Below, in pieces: positions 18,234 through 25,984 of a stretch of 43,880 nucleotides of DNA. The stretch covers positions 1 to 43,880 of the forward strand of contig CAMAYO010000014.1 of NCBI GenBank assembly GCA_945862465.1, read 5' to 3'. Made by a program: the position numbers and the translations under genes. A model generated the notes under the pieces. It was given only the letters and a program-made list of their open reading frames with translations, did not search any database and had not been told where the DNA came from. The stretch comes from Pseudorhodobacter antarcticus. GTDB taxonomy: Bacteria > Pseudomonadota > Alphaproteobacteria > Rhodobacterales > Rhodobacteraceae. Positions within the stretch are counted from its first letter, which is position 1. Each line of letters starts with the position of its first letter.

Positions 18234-18804
18234 GACATGGGCGCATGAGGTGCGGGCTTGGGTCAAGCTGGCAACTCTGTGCCTTTGGACAGTCGCTTTG
18301 CTGCGGGTGGACGGGATTTGGCTGGCGGGGGCTGTCGTTTTGGTCTTGATCCTAGCGGCCAGCGGCGGGCGGGTGTTTTTTGCCCAATGGCTGGCGATGT
18401 TGCGCCCGCTTTGGCCTTTCGCGGTCGTGATCGTTCTGTGGCAGGTTTGGTTGGGCGCGCCGATGGCGGCTTGGCCCATCCTTGCACGCTTGGGCGCTGC
18501 AGTAGGGCTCGCCAATGCCGTGACCATGACCACCGAACTGGCCGAGATCATCGCCCTGCTCACCCGCATAACCCGCCCCTTGGCACGACTTGGCCTGAAT
18601 CCGAAGGTGTTTGGCCTGTCGGTCGCCTTGGTGATCCGCTTTGTGCCCGTCATGCTGCAGCGGTACGACCAGATCGTTCTAGCCTTTCGCGCCCGCAGTC
18701 CGCGCCGTCCGGGTTGGCGCATCTTGATGCCCGTGCTTTTGGCCGCCCTCGACGATGCCGACCGCGTGGCCGAGGCCTTGCGTGCCAGAGGTGGGGCGGG
18801 CTAA
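18208..18804 (+). CDS. bioN: Biotin ECF transporter, transmembrane T component BioN
   Basis: The transmembrane coupling subunit that links BioM to the BioY substrate unit. The start at 18208 (MLTLTSPVKTWAHEVRA) gives 198 residues and overlaps bioM by 26 bases. Hydrophobic helices lie at about residues 20-52 and 60-90. The cytoplasmic coupling helices near the C-terminus show the T-component pattern ALVIRFVPVMLQRYDQIVLAFRARSPRR and ADRVAEALRARG. A 30-base gap separates it from bioY. Confidence 0.9.
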   Translation: MLTLTSPVKTWAHEVRAWVKLATLCLWTVALLRVDGIWLAGAVVLVLILAASGGRVFFAQWLAMLRPLWPFAVVIVLWQVWLGAPMAAWPILARLGAAVGLANAVTMTTELAEIIALLTRITRPLARLGLNPKVFGLSVALVIRFVPVMLQRYDQIVLAFRARSPRRPGWRILMPVLLAALDDADRVAEALRARGGAG

Positions 18805-18834
18805 GTGCAGGTCTGATTGAAAGGACCACCGCCT

Positions 18835-19377
18835 ATGGAACGCAACCTGACCCACATCGCCCTGTTTGCAGCCCTGATCGCTGTCTTGGGCCTGATCCCC
18901 AAGATCGATCTGATCAGCGGCGTGCCTGTCACCGCGCAATCCTTGGGGATCATGCTATGCGGCACGGTTCTGGGTGCCAAGCGTGGCTTTCTGGCGGTGG
19001 TTTTGTTTGTTGTGCTGGCGGCGGCGGGCCTGCCGCTTCTGTCGGGCGGGCGCGGCGGGATTGGGCTTTTTGTCGGGCCTTCGGCTGGCTATCTGATTGG
19101 CTTTCCCTTTGCCGCTTTTGTGGCAGGGCTGGTGGTAGAGCGTTGGCAGGTGCGGGTTGGAGTTGCTGCTTTTGCGGGGGCCATTTTGGGTGGCATCGTG
19201 GTGCTTTATGCCTTTGGCATTCCCGGCATGGCGCTGGCACTTGGCAAATCGCTGCCAGAAGCCGCTCTGCTTGCCACGCCGTTCTTGGTGGGCGATTTGA
19301 TTAAGGCTGCTCTGACAGCTCTGGTCACCCAAGCCATAGCCCAAGCCCGTCCTAACTCTTTGCTGTCGCGGGCTTAA
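18835..19377 (+). CDS. bioY: Biotin ECF transporter, substrate-binding S component BioY
   Basis: A six-helix membrane protein that binds biotin with high affinity. The start at 18835 (MERNLTHIALFAALIAVLGL) has AAAGGA upstream and gives 180 residues; a TTG 18 bases earlier is less likely. The family motifs are present: PVTAQSLGIMLCGTVLGAKRG, AAAGLPLLSGGRGGIG and GPSAGYLIGFPFAAF. Biotin import fits the biotin-dependent PccA encoded in the same window. Its TAA stop shares the palindrome TTAA (19374-19377) with the stop of the convergent thiolase gene. Confidence 0.93.
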   Translation: MERNLTHIALFAALIAVLGLIPKIDLISGVPVTAQSLGIMLCGTVLGAKRGFLAVVLFVVLAAAGLPLLSGGRGGIGLFVGPSAGYLIGFPFAAFVAGLVVERWQVRVGVAAFAGAILGGIVVLYAFGIPGMALALGKSLPEAALLATPFLVGDLIKAALTALVTQAIAQARPNSLLSRA

Positions 19378-20456
19378 CGCGCCACCACTAAGGCCGTGCC
19401 CAAACCACCAGCCGCAGCAATGGCCGCAAGGCCGTGGCCTGCCGCCAGCCCGTGAAACAACCGCACAGCCAAAATAGCGCCCGAGGCCCCGATGGGATGC
19501 CCCCGCGCCAAAGCGCCGCCATCTGGGTTGACGATGGCGGCATCAAGGGCCGAGCCTGCAACACAGGCTATGGCTTGGGCGGCATAGGCCTCCATCACCT
19601 CGGCCATGCGAAGCTTTGACGGCGCAATGTCAGCGGCGCGCAGGGCTTGAGCGGTGGCCTCTACCGGTGCCAAGCCCGGCTCTGCTGGATCAGCGCCGCG
19701 CGTCAGCCCTGCCACGATGCGCAAGGGGTTTGGCCCAAGCGGTCGGTCTGAAACGATGACAAAGGCCGCGCCATCGGCCGCCACGGCGGCATTGGCGGCG
19801 GTGATGTCGCCCACCAAAACTGGTGCGCGCGTCGCCAAGGCGGGCGTCAGGGCGCGAGAAAAGGCATCCGCAGTCACGCCCAAAAGGGGCGCAATCTCGG
19901 CCATCAGGCGGGCGCGCCCTGCCAGCGCCTTGGCGTGGCTTTCCATGGCCCAAGCGTCCATCCGCGCGCGCGTCAGGCCCAGCTTTTGCGCCAAGTGCCA
20001 AGCGGCCTCGTGCAGATCCGGATCTCGGTCAGGGAAAGGAGAGAAGGCGGGCCTGTCATAGGGCACGGCAGGGCCGCCCTCTGGGTCGGTGGCAAGCCGC
20101 AGCGGTCGGCGGGAATAGCTTTCCGCCCCCCCCGCCACCACAATCCGCGCAGCCCCACTTTCCACCAAGGCCCGTGCCAATAGGATCGCATCCAACCCCC
20201 CCACGCATTGCCGGTCAATCGACAGGCCCGCCACCCATTCCGGCAGGCCCGCCGCCAAGGCGGCCAACCGCGCAGGGTTGCCACCGCCGCCCAGGGCGTT
20301 GGAGAGGATAACTTCGTCCACATCCTGCGGACCCAGTCCCGCATCCGTCAGACAGGTGCGGATCACGGGCGCTGCCATCTCATGCACCGATAGCCGTCGG
20401 AACGCGCCGTTGACAGGCACCACAGCTGTGCGGCGGGCGGCCACGATCCATGTCAT
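19374..20456 (-). CDS. Atypical thiolase-family protein
   Basis: A thiolase-fold protein of 360 residues, somewhat shorter than typical acetyl-CoA acetyltransferases (about 390). The nucleophilic cysteine is kept in DRQCVGGLD (C84) and the histidine in LARGHPIGASG (H320). Two family residues appear lost: the NEAF motif reads MEAY (288-291), removing the oxyanion-hole asparagine, and the C-terminal CxG motif reads IAAAGG (346-351), so the second catalytic cysteine is alanine. The alignment is by eye. The start overlaps the stop of the upstream acyl-CoA ligase as ATGA, so the two are coupled. It may cleave or bind an acyl-CoA rather than condense two; the substrate is unknown. Confidence 0.85.
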   Translation of the reverse strand: MTWIVAARRTAVVPVNGAFRRLSVHEMAAPVIRTCLTDAGLGPQDVDEVILSNALGGGGNPARLAALAAGLPEWVAGLSIDRQCVGGLDAILLARALVESGAARIVVAGGAESYSRRPLRLATDPEGGPAVPYDRPAFSPFPDRDPDLHEAAWHLAQKLGLTRARMDAWAMESHAKALAGRARLMAEIAPLLGVTADAFSRALTPALATRAPVLVGDITAANAAVAADGAAFVIVSDRPLGPNPLRIVAGLTRGADPAEPGLAPVEATAQALRAADIAPSKLRMAEVMEAYAAQAIACVAGSALDAAIVNPDGGALARGHPIGASGAILAVRLFHGLAAGHGLAAIAAAGGLGTALVVAR

Positions 20457-21604
20457 CGCACATCCATTTCCAAGCGCGGCAGATCGGGCTTGCCCGAAGG
20501 CAGTAAGGCAAAATCATCGCGCCAAATCAGCGTTTTGGGCGATTTGAGCGGGCCAAACTGGGTGCGCAAGGCCTGAAGGATCACTTGCTCTTGCGCGGCA
20601 TCACCCTGCAATACAGCGACCAAATGCACCCCACGCAAGGCATCGGGGCGGGGCAGCACGGCGGCTTGGGTCACACCGGTTTGCGCCAAAAGGAAGCTCT
20701 CGATCTCTTCGGGATACACTGCTTGGTCGGCCACCTTCACCATGCGGCTGGCACGGCCTGATAGATATAACTGGCCATCTTGCAGCCTGCCCATCTCGCC
20801 CACAGATAAAAACCCGTCTTGCCAACGGGCCGATCCGGCGTCGCTGGCGTAGCCTTGGAACAGGTAGGGGCTTTTGACCCAGACCTCGCCATCACTGACG
20901 CGCAATTCGACCCCCGGATAGGCCGAACCCACCGCATCAGGGGGCGTGTTTGGCCCCGCGAGGGTGATAAAACTCGCCTCTGCCGCCCCATAAAACTCAT
21001 GCACAACGCAGGCGGGGGCCATTTGGGCCAAACCCGCGCGTAAGGCAGGGTCAAGTTTTGACCCGCCCACCAGTGCATAGCGCAGATCGGGCAGCGCGGC
21101 GCCACCAACTGCCACCAACAAGCGCAACTGGGCGGGGGTCGCGTAAAGCAGACGCACGCCCCGTGCGGCCAAGGCAGTGTGTTGGCGGTCGGGGCGCAGG
21201 TCGCCTAGCAGGTGCAACTCTGCACCCAAATGCAGCCCCTCAATAGCGCCGTATAGGGCGAGTGAGTGGATCAGTTCCCCCAAAACCGCTACTTTGCAGT
21301 GGGGCCCAATGCCAAACAGACCGGCGTTAACGCCAAAGCTGGCGATCCAACTGGCTTGGGTGTGCCTGATACGGCGCGGGATACCGCTTGACCCGCCGGT
21401 CAGGGTTTCAAACACCGGTTCAGGCCCCACTTCCGGCGCGGGCCCTACACCGCCAATGCGAAAAGCGGATGCGCCCAATCGGGCGAGGGCAGCACTGGCG
21501 GGAACAGCAGCAATCACGCCCTGCACGGGTTCCCCCCTTGGCACAGACTGCCCCGCCGCATCAAACAACTGCGCTTTAGGGTGCCACGCAAAGCCCTGAG
21601 ACAT
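20453..21604 (-). CDS. Short AMP-dependent acyl-CoA synthetase
   Basis: An adenylate-forming enzyme that probably activates a carboxylic acid to its CoA ester. Key motifs are present: the phosphate loop TLTGGSSGIPR (about 67-77), EFYGAAEASF (about 206-215), the hinge region LSGRASRMVKVADQAVYPEEIE and the catalytic lysine in LLPSGKPDLPRLE (about 373). With 383 residues it is about 120 or more shorter than usual and lacks most of the N-terminal subdomain, although the catalytic core is complete. The start at 21604 is preceded by GAGG; it lies 19 bases after the aroQ stop and is coupled to the thiolase downstream. The substrate cannot be inferred. Confidence 0.82.
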   Translation of the reverse strand: MSQGFAWHPKAQLFDAAGQSVPRGEPVQGVIAAVPASAALARLGASAFRIGGVGPAPEVGPEPVFETLTGGSSGIPRRIRHTQASWIASFGVNAGLFGIGPHCKVAVLGELIHSLALYGAIEGLHLGAELHLLGDLRPDRQHTALAARGVRLLYATPAQLRLLVAVGGAALPDLRYALVGGSKLDPALRAGLAQMAPACVVHEFYGAAEASFITLAGPNTPPDAVGSAYPGVELRVSDGEVWVKSPYLFQGYASDAGSARWQDGFLSVGEMGRLQDGQLYLSGRASRMVKVADQAVYPEEIESFLLAQTGVTQAAVLPRPDALRGVHLVAVLQGDAAQEQVILQALRTQFGPLKSPKTLIWRDDFALLPSGKPDLPRLEMDVR

Positions 21605-21623
21605 GGGGGCCTCGGCCAAAAGC

Positions 21624-22067
21624 CTAACCTTTGGCAAGCAGGTTTGCCACACGGCGCAGCGCCAGAAGATACCCTTCCGTGCCACAACCCGCGATCACGC
21701 CATCGGCTCGTGATGAGACAAAGGAGTGATGGCGAAAGGCCTCGCGCTTGTGGATGTTTGAGATGTGCACCTCGATCACGGGGCCATCGAAAGTGTTCAA
21801 CGCATCAAGGATAGCCACCGAAGTGTGCGAATAAGCGCCGGGATTCAGGATGATGGCAGACCCGTTCAGGCGCGCCTCTTGAATCCAGTCGACCAACTGG
21901 CCTTCGTGGTTGGATTGTAGCGGCTTGATGGTCAGGCCCAAACTGCCCGCCAGATCTGTGCAGGCCTGCACCACATCGGCTAAGGTTTCGCCGCCGTAAA
22001 TCTCGGGCTGGCGCTGACCCAAAAGGTTCAGGTTGGGGCCATTCAGGATATAGACGGGCTTGCTCAC
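21624..22067 (-). CDS. aroQ: Type II 3-dehydroquinate dehydratase
   Basis: The enzyme catalyses the third step of the shikimate pathway, 3-dehydroquinate to 3-dehydroshikimate. The 147 residues are typical of the dodecameric type II enzyme. Motifs include [20 protein letters not shown] with the catalytic tyrosine (Y24), [27 protein letters not shown] and [17 protein letters not shown], which carries the catalytic histidine. It lies between metF and the ligase/thiolase pair on the same strand and may share a transcript with both. The 111-base gap to metF contains only a weak hairpin without a T-run. Confidence 0.96.
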   Translation of the reverse strand: MSKPVYILNGPNLNLLGQRQPEIYGGETLADVVQACTDLAGSLGLTIKPLQSNHEGQLVDWIQEARLNGSAIILNPGAYSHTSVAILDALNTFDGPVIEVHISNIHKREAFRHHSFVSSRADGVIAGCGTEGYLLALRRVANLLAKG

Positions 22068-22178
22068 CAGATTTCTCCGCTTCCTTTTGCGGGCAGACTA
22101 ACGGAAAGCCCCCCCTTTTCACAACCAACAAAAGGGACAGAACCAGAAAGCGCTGGTGAGGGGTGGCAGAGGCGCACA

Positions 22179-23045
22179 TTAAGCCACGCGCGACAGGGCG
22201 AGATCGGGGCCAAGCCCAAGCGCGCGCACCACATCGCGGGTCAGATCGGCTGAATTGAGGGTGTAAAAATGCAAGCGTGAGACGCCTTCGCTCAACAATC
22301 GATCGCACAGAATGGCGCAGTGGCTCAGAGCAAAAAGGCGCTCGCGTCCGTCACGGGTGGCGGCGGCGAAGCCCTCATCCAGACGAACTGGCACCGATGC
22401 ACCACAGCGCAGGGCAAGACGCTTGGCTCCAGCCCAAGAGTGGATGGGCAGGATGCCCGGGATCAGTGGGGCTGTGATGCCCGCCTTGGTGCAACTATCT
22501 CGAAAGCGCAGGAAGGTTTCAGCTTCAAAGAAGAACTGGGTGATGGCAGAACTGGCCCCCGCATCAATCTTGCGTTTCAGCCAATCAATATCGGCTTGAG
22601 AATGGGGTGCATCAGGGTGGCGTTCAGGATAGGCCCCGACGCGCAAGGTGAACTGGCCCGTCTTGGCAAGGGCCGATACAAGGTCAACCGTGGTGGCAAA
22701 GCCGTAAGGGTGGGGCACAAAGTGGGCCGCCCCTTGCGGCGCATCGCCACGCAAGGCCACAATCTGGCGCACGCCAGAGGCGGCAAAGGCCGCAGCGATT
22801 TCCAAGGTTTCAGCGCGGCTTGCGCCAACGCAGGTCAGATGGGCTGCGACTGGCAAGCCATAGCTGCCTTGCAAGGTTGCCAGCGTGTCTTGCGTCTTAT
22901 GGCGCGCCCCACCCCCTGCGCCATAGGTAACCGAAATGAAATCGGGATGCAGCGGGGCTAGGGCCTGCACCGCCTCCCACAGGCGAAACGAGGATTCAAC
23001 GCTTTGCGGCGGGAAAATTTCGAAGGAAACTTGGACGCGGGGCAT
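22179..23045 (-). CDS. metF: Methylenetetrahydrofolate reductase
   Basis: An FAD enzyme that reduces 5,10-methylene-THF to 5-methyl-THF for methionine synthesis. The 288 residues fit the short bacterial type. Motifs are VSFEIFPPQS, FISVTYGAGGG, AHLTCVGASRAE, IVALRGDAP and ITQFFFEAETFLRFRD. The gene starts 91 bases from the divergent LysR regulator gene, the arrangement expected for MetR control, and the gap contains palindromic sites. The start ATG is at 23045 with AGGAG upstream on the coding strand. Confidence 0.95.
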   Translation of the reverse strand: MPRVQVSFEIFPPQSVESSFRLWEAVQALAPLHPDFISVTYGAGGGARHKTQDTLATLQGSYGLPVAAHLTCVGASRAETLEIAAAFAASGVRQIVALRGDAPQGAAHFVPHPYGFATTVDLVSALAKTGQFTLRVGAYPERHPDAPHSQADIDWLKRKIDAGASSAITQFFFEAETFLRFRDSCTKAGITAPLIPGILPIHSWAGAKRLALRCGASVPVRLDEGFAAATRDGRERLFALSHCAILCDRLLSEGVSRLHFYTLNSADLTRDVVRALGLGPDLALSRVA

Positions 23046-23091
23046 CAGACTTCTCCTTATTTGATTGCCCTTGTGTGGCAGGCACGAAATA

Positions 23092-23124
23092 ATGATTCAA
23101 ATTCATATTTTTCACGATGATCAT
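23092..23124. promoter_or_regulatory. Palindromic sites between metF and metR
   Basis: Two symmetric sites lie in the divergent gap. ATGATTCAAATTCAT (23092-23106) has outer arms ATGA/TCAT with a T-N11-A spacing typical of LysR-type sites. ATGATCAT (23117-23124) is a perfect 8-base palindrome next to the metR ribosome binding site. Either could be bound by MetR; this is inference from position. Confidence 0.45.
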
Positions 23125-23136
23125 GAGGTTGATCGC

Positions 23137-24042
23137 ATGTATCTAGAACTTCGCCACTTTCGCACCCTGCGCGCCATTCAAGCAGCGGGCGGCTTGGCCC
23201 GCGCGGCAGATATGCTGCACACCACACAATCTGCCCTGTCGCATCAGGTGGCGGGGCTAGAGGATCAGGTGGGGATGGACCTATTTGTGCGCCGTTCCAA
23301 GCCGCTGCGGCTCTCGGCGGCGGGCATCCGGATGCTGCGGGTGGCAGAACGCATCCTGCCCGAGATTGCAGCGCTGGAAGACGAGTTTCGCGCCCTGACC
23401 TCGGGCAAAACCGGCCGACTGCATATCGCCATCCAATGCCACGCCTGTTTTGACTGGCTGTTTCCAGTGCTGGAGCTGTTTCGCCATGCTTGGCCGGAAG
23501 TGGATGTCGACATCCGTGCGGGGCTGGCCTTTGACGCCTTTCCCGCGCTTCTGCGCGAGGAGGTGGACTTGGTCATCTCGTCTAACCCCGAACCCTTGGA
23601 CGGACTGACCTTTCACCCGTTGTTTGATTATCACCCAACCTTCGTCGCCTCTGCCCGCAATCCCTTGGCGACCAAGGCTGTGATTGCGGCGGAAGATTTT
23701 CGCGACCAAACGCTGATCACCTACCCGGTGGGGCGCGATAAGCTGGACATTTTCACCGAACTTCTGACCCCAGCGCGGGTGGAACCGCGCGCGCAACGGG
23801 CGGTAGAGCTGACGGCGGTGATCTTGATGCTGGTCGGATCAGATCGCGGGGTGGCGGTGCTGCCCGATTGGGTGATCCGAGATGTGAAAAGCCATGCCGA
23901 CTACATCACCCGCCCCTTGGGGCCTGGGATGATCACCAAGCGGCTGTTTGCCGCCACCCGCAACGAAGACGCCGCCCGCCCCTATATGGCGCATTTCCTG
24001 CGACTTGGTCGCAGTGAGCCGGTCAAGCTGCAACGGGGATAG
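23137..24042 (+). CDS. metR: LysR-family regulator, MetR-like
   Basis: A LysR-type regulator of 301 residues. The start at 23137 (MYLELRHFRTLRAIQAAGG) has GAGG eight bases upstream and is the usual MetR N-terminus; the open frame reaches back to 23065 without support. The winged helix-turn-helix spans about residues 1-60 (LARAADMLHTTQSALSHQVAGLE). The effector domain includes RLHIAIQCHACFDWLFPVLELF, characteristic of MetR, which senses homocysteine. It is divergent from metF, a known MetR target in other bacteria. A copy of the dispersed hairpin element follows the gene. Confidence 0.88.
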   Translation: MYLELRHFRTLRAIQAAGGLARAADMLHTTQSALSHQVAGLEDQVGMDLFVRRSKPLRLSAAGIRMLRVAERILPEIAALEDEFRALTSGKTGRLHIAIQCHACFDWLFPVLELFRHAWPEVDVDIRAGLAFDAFPALLREEVDLVISSNPEPLDGLTFHPLFDYHPTFVASARNPLATKAVIAAEDFRDQTLITYPVGRDKLDIFTELLTPARVEPRAQRAVELTAVILMLVGSDRGVAVLPDWVIRDVKSHADYITRPLGPGMITKRLFAATRNEDAARPYMAHFLRLGRSEPVKLQRG

Positions 24043-24061
24043 GGTGTGCTTGTGGCAAGCG

Positions 24062-24112
24062 CCCCGGGGCGCTGCCCCGGACCCCGGGGTATTTGGGCAC
24101 GTATGAAAGGGG
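24062..24112 (+). repeat. Dispersed hairpin element, copy B
   Basis: A CCGGGGC-GCT-GCCCCGG hairpin is followed by ACCCCGGGGTATTTGGGCAC and GTATGAAAGGGG. It lies 20 bases after metR in the same orientation and shares the box ATTTGGGCAC with copy C. The remaining bases of the 240-base gap hold a second hairpin (GCCCTGC at 24193-24199 with GCAGGGC at 24207-24213) but no T-run and no convincing gene. Confidence 0.75.
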
Positions 24113-24282
24113 TTGACGAAAGGGCACGGGGCCGCGACTTTGGGCCTATGACACATCGTTGTGAGAAGCCCCGCCGCCCCTGCCCTGTCTTTGCCCTGCA
24201 ATTTTAGCAGGGCGGATTTCTTGACGCGAAGGTTCAAGACCCGCCCCAAGGCGCTGTTGCGCGTGTTTTTCTGGAGCCTGTC

Positions 24283-25791
24283 ATGAGCGTGCTTGCCGTA
24301 AAATCCCTGTCCCTTACCCTTGGTTTGCCCTTGTTTTCCGATCTGAGCTTTGCGCTTGAGCCGGGGGATCGTTTGGGTTTGATCGCGGCGAACGGGCGCG
24401 GCAAATCTTCGTTGCTGCGCTGTTTAGCCGGAGAGTTAGAGGCTTCGGCAGGGGATATCACCCGGGCGCGCGGCGTGACGCTGTGCCGTGTCGAGCAAGA
24501 CGTGCCTGACGCGCTGCGCACGATCACTCTTCGCGAGGCGGTTGCAGGGGCATTGGCTGATCCCGAGGGGGAATTCTGGCGCGTTGATGTGGCGTTGGGC
24601 GCGTTAGAGGTACCAGAGCCCGTGCGCGATCAGCCCTTGGGCGATCTGAGCGGTGGATGGCAACGCACAGGGCTTTTGGCGCGCGCAGCGGTGGTCGAGC
24701 CTGACATTTTGCTGCTAGACGAGCCTACCAACCATTTGGACCTGTCGCGCATTGGTATCTTGCAACGCTGGCTGAAGGGCTTGGCGCGGGATGTTGCGGT
24801 GATCGTCGCCAGCCACGACCGCGCCTTTCTGGACGCGGTGACAACGCGCAGTCTATTCTTGCGCGATGTGGGGTCACGCGCCTTTGCGCTGCCCTATTCG
24901 CGGGCGAAAGCATCCTTAATCGAGATGGATGCCGCGCAAGGCCGCCAGTTCGAAAATGACCTCGCCAAGGCCGAACAATTGCGCAAGCAAGCGGCCAAGC
25001 TGAAGAACATTGGCATCAACAACGGGTCGGACCTGTTGGTCGTCAAGACAAAGCAACTGAAAGAGCGGGCCGAAAAGATCGAGGCGCAAGCCAAAGCCGC
25101 GTTCAAAGAGGTGTCAGCCGGCGAAATTCGGCTGGCCAATTCTGGCACCCACGCCAAGGCGCTGGTCAGCCTGATGGACGCGCAGATTGCCACACCGGAT
25201 GGTCGGCCCTTGTTTCGCAGCGGGCAGAAGTGGATCGAAAAGGGCGACCGAGTGGTGCTTTTGGGGCGCAACGGGGCGGGCAAGACGCAACTGGTGCAGG
25301 CCGTGCTGGGGGCGATTACACGGGGCCATGACCAGATCAAGGTTCCCCCGTCGTTGGTTTTGGGCCATTCCGATCAGGCCTTGGCCCAGTTGCCACCCAA
25401 GGCCAAGCCCCATGATCTGGTCACAGCGTTTAACACCGGCGATGGCCCTGCCCGCAGCCTGCTGGCAGAGGCGGGCATAAGGTTGGACATGCAGACCAAA
25501 CCCCTAGGCCCGCTGTCAGGTGGGCAAAAGGCGCGGTTGGCCATGCTGTTGTTGCGGCTGGCCAAGCCCAACTTTTAACTGTTGGACGAGCCCACCAACC
25601 ATCTGGACATTGATGGCCAAGAAGCCTTGGAAGCCGAGCTGTTGACCCAAGGGGCCACTTGCTTGCTGGTAAGCCATGACCGCAGTTTTGTGCGCACTGT
25701 GGGCACTCGGTTCTGGTTGATTGATGGAAAGAAGCTGATCGAGGTTGACGACCCAGAAGCGTTTTTCAGCGCAGAGATCAACGGCGCCTGA
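24283..25791 (+). pseudogene. ABC-F family ATPase interrupted by an in-frame TAA
   Basis: A soluble ABC-F protein with two ATPase domains, a family that acts on the ribosome (translation factor or antibiotic protection). Domain 1 has NGRGKSSL, LSGGWQRTG and LLLDEPTNHLDL. A charged linker runs from about residue 215 to 270. Domain 2 has GRNGAGKTQ and LSGGQKARLAML. At codon 432 (25576-25578) the frame reads TAA between LAKPNF and LLDEPTNHLDIDGQEALE, then continues open for 70 more codons to TGA at 25789. Relatives have a tyrosine here (PNFYLLDEP), so one base change (TAC or TAT to TAA) explains it. The stopped product (431 residues) lacks the second Walker B and H-loop (SHDRSF). Nonsense mutation, sequencing error or readthrough all remain possible. 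Confidence 0.9.
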
Positions 25792-25828
25792 CCAAAGCGG
25801 CGAAAGCCATGACACGGGGGCGCGCTAG

Positions 25829-25884
25829 GCCCCGGGGCGCTGCCCCAGACCCCGGGATATTTGGGCACATATGAAAACGGGGAG
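25829..25884 (+). repeat. Dispersed hairpin element, copy C
   Basis: A CCGGGGC-GCT-GCCCC hairpin is followed by AGACCCCGGGATATTTGGGCAC and ATATGAAAACGGGG (written here in two parts). It lies about 40 bases after the ABC-F stop codon in the same orientation, the same placement as copies B and D. Confidence 0.75.
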
Positions 25885-25984
25885 TGGGGGGACGCATTTT
25901 CGCCCTGCGACCTTTGGGCCTTTCCTTCATGGGCCGTGCCGTGTATTGCCCAGCCGTTCCAGCCATCCTTTACCGGAGTGCCCC

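Noticed and set aside
22113-22136. Hairpin CCCTTTT/AAAAGGG between metF and aroQ as a terminator
   Set aside because: The loop is ten bases, the stem is A/T-rich at its inner end, and no T-run follows on the minus strand.
23046-23136. SAM-type riboswitch upstream of metF
   Set aside because: The divergent gap is only 91 bases, with LysR-type palindromes and no recognisable riboswitch core.
24193-24213. Hairpin GCCCTGC/GCAGGGC before the ABC-F gene as a terminator or attenuator
   Set aside because: It has a clean 7-bp stem but no T-run and no visible leader peptide; I can assign no function.
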